NCBI RefSeq assembly: GCF_000381765.1
Contig: NZ_KB907075.1
Location: forward strand, 62,001-126,000
Length of the DNA stretch: 64,000 nucleotides
Direction: 5' to 3'
From: [Zimmermannella] faecalis ATCC 13722
GTDB taxonomy: Bacteria > Actinomycetota > Actinomycetes > Actinomycetales > Microbacteriaceae
Below, piece by piece: positions 63,651 through 64,000 of the stretch. Each line of letters starts with the position of its first letter. Position 1 is the stretch's first letter. A program made the position numbers and the translations under genes. Under the pieces are notes generated by a model. That model had not been told where the DNA came from. It saw nothing but the letters and a program-made list of their open reading frames with translations, and did not search any database.

Positions 63651-64000
63651 TACAGGAACAGCTCGCGGAAGCGTTCGACCGCCTCGTCCTGTGTCGAGTT
63701 GATCGTCTCGAGGTCGGGCGAGAGAATCTCGATCTCATCCATCGACGGGGCGCCCTCGGGGGTACCGACGTCGCCGCGCACCGGCAGGTACGACTGCTCG
63801 ACCGCGAGCTGCTGCCCCTCGGCGCTCACGAGGAAGTCAACGAACGCCTGCGACGCCTCGGCCTCGTCAGTGTCGGCGAAGATGCCCGCCGGCTGCGAAA
63901 CGTACGGCACGCCCTCCTCGGGGTACGCGACCGCGATCGGCGAACCCTGCGCCTCAAGCTCGCGCACGAGGTAGTCGACGACGATGCCGATCGGCTGCGT
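63650..64000 (-). CDS. ABC substrate-binding protein, 5' part outside window
   Basis: The C-terminal 116 residues of a type II solute-binding protein (GIFADTDEAEASQAFVDFLV, SAEGQQLAVEQSYLPVR). The reading frame stays open to the right edge, so the start and lipobox lie beyond 64000. By context it serves the adjacent permease and ATPase. Confidence 0.88.
   Translation of the reverse strand, partial: TQPIGIVVDYLVRELEAQGSPIAVAYPEEGVPYVSQPAGIFADTDEAEASQAFVDFLVSAEGQQLAVEQSYLPVRGDVGTPEGAPSMDEIEILSPDLETINSTQDEAVERFRELFL

Overview
The window reads as chromosomal DNA of a high-GC actinobacterium, most likely a Microbacteriaceae member. The evidence is the very high GC in all codon third positions, frequent GTG and TTG starts, a DUF3073 gene, a sterol-carrier-like gene beside purD, a DUF222/HNH (13E12-type) gene, and an over-used GGATGCG word. 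No rRNA, tRNA, CRISPR array or insertion sequence was seen. All protein family calls come from reading translated sequence, not from searches.

Layout. 1-7.5 kb: an RND efflux pump (cut by the left edge), an Eis-like acetyltransferase, a DUF4097/PadR-like pair and a flavin monooxygenase. 7.6-18.1 kb: a de novo purine region with purM, purF, an unusual purD-purC fusion, purS and purQ, mixed with small housekeeping genes and closed by a 29-bp bidirectional terminator hairpin. 18.1-32.0 kb: a minus-strand RiPP cluster. It has three Ser/Thr-rich precursor peptides sharing AGSASCP, YcaO cyclodehydratase parts, two nitroreductase-fold dehydrogenases, a split tRNA-dependent LanB dehydratase, an M50 protease, an ABC exporter, a LuxR-type regulator and several small proteins. 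It has azole and dehydroamino-acid enzymes but only one LanB C-terminal-like protein, so it looks goadsporin-like or atypical rather than a standard pyridine thiopeptide cluster.

32.3-41.4 kb: an EamA transporter and a DUF3817 protein. Next comes a plus-strand operon I could not identify: an FAD desaturase-like enzyme, a small protein, an HTTM-like membrane protein, a P-loop DUF1611-like protein and an ABC exporter with ruined ATP-binding motifs. Its promoter area carries four CTCAY repeats at exact 11-bp spacing. A lipoprotein follows. 41.4-50.5 kb: a lower-GC minus-strand catabolic island with GalD-, GalB- and CHA-aldolase-like enzymes, a DUF1932 dehydrogenase, an ABC importer, an MFS transporter and a GntR regulator. 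50.8 kb: purL, separated from purQ by about 32.7 kb, so the purQ-purL interval acts as the accessory hot spot.

53-64 kb: two small exported or anchored proteins, a 1056-residue P450/ferredoxin-reductase/flavodoxin triple fusion, the HNH gene, a strong promoter with a palindrome between its boxes driving a 25-codon ORF, and a second Fe3+/phosphonate-type ABC importer translationally coupled to a histidine phosphatase. Its binding-protein gene runs off the right edge.
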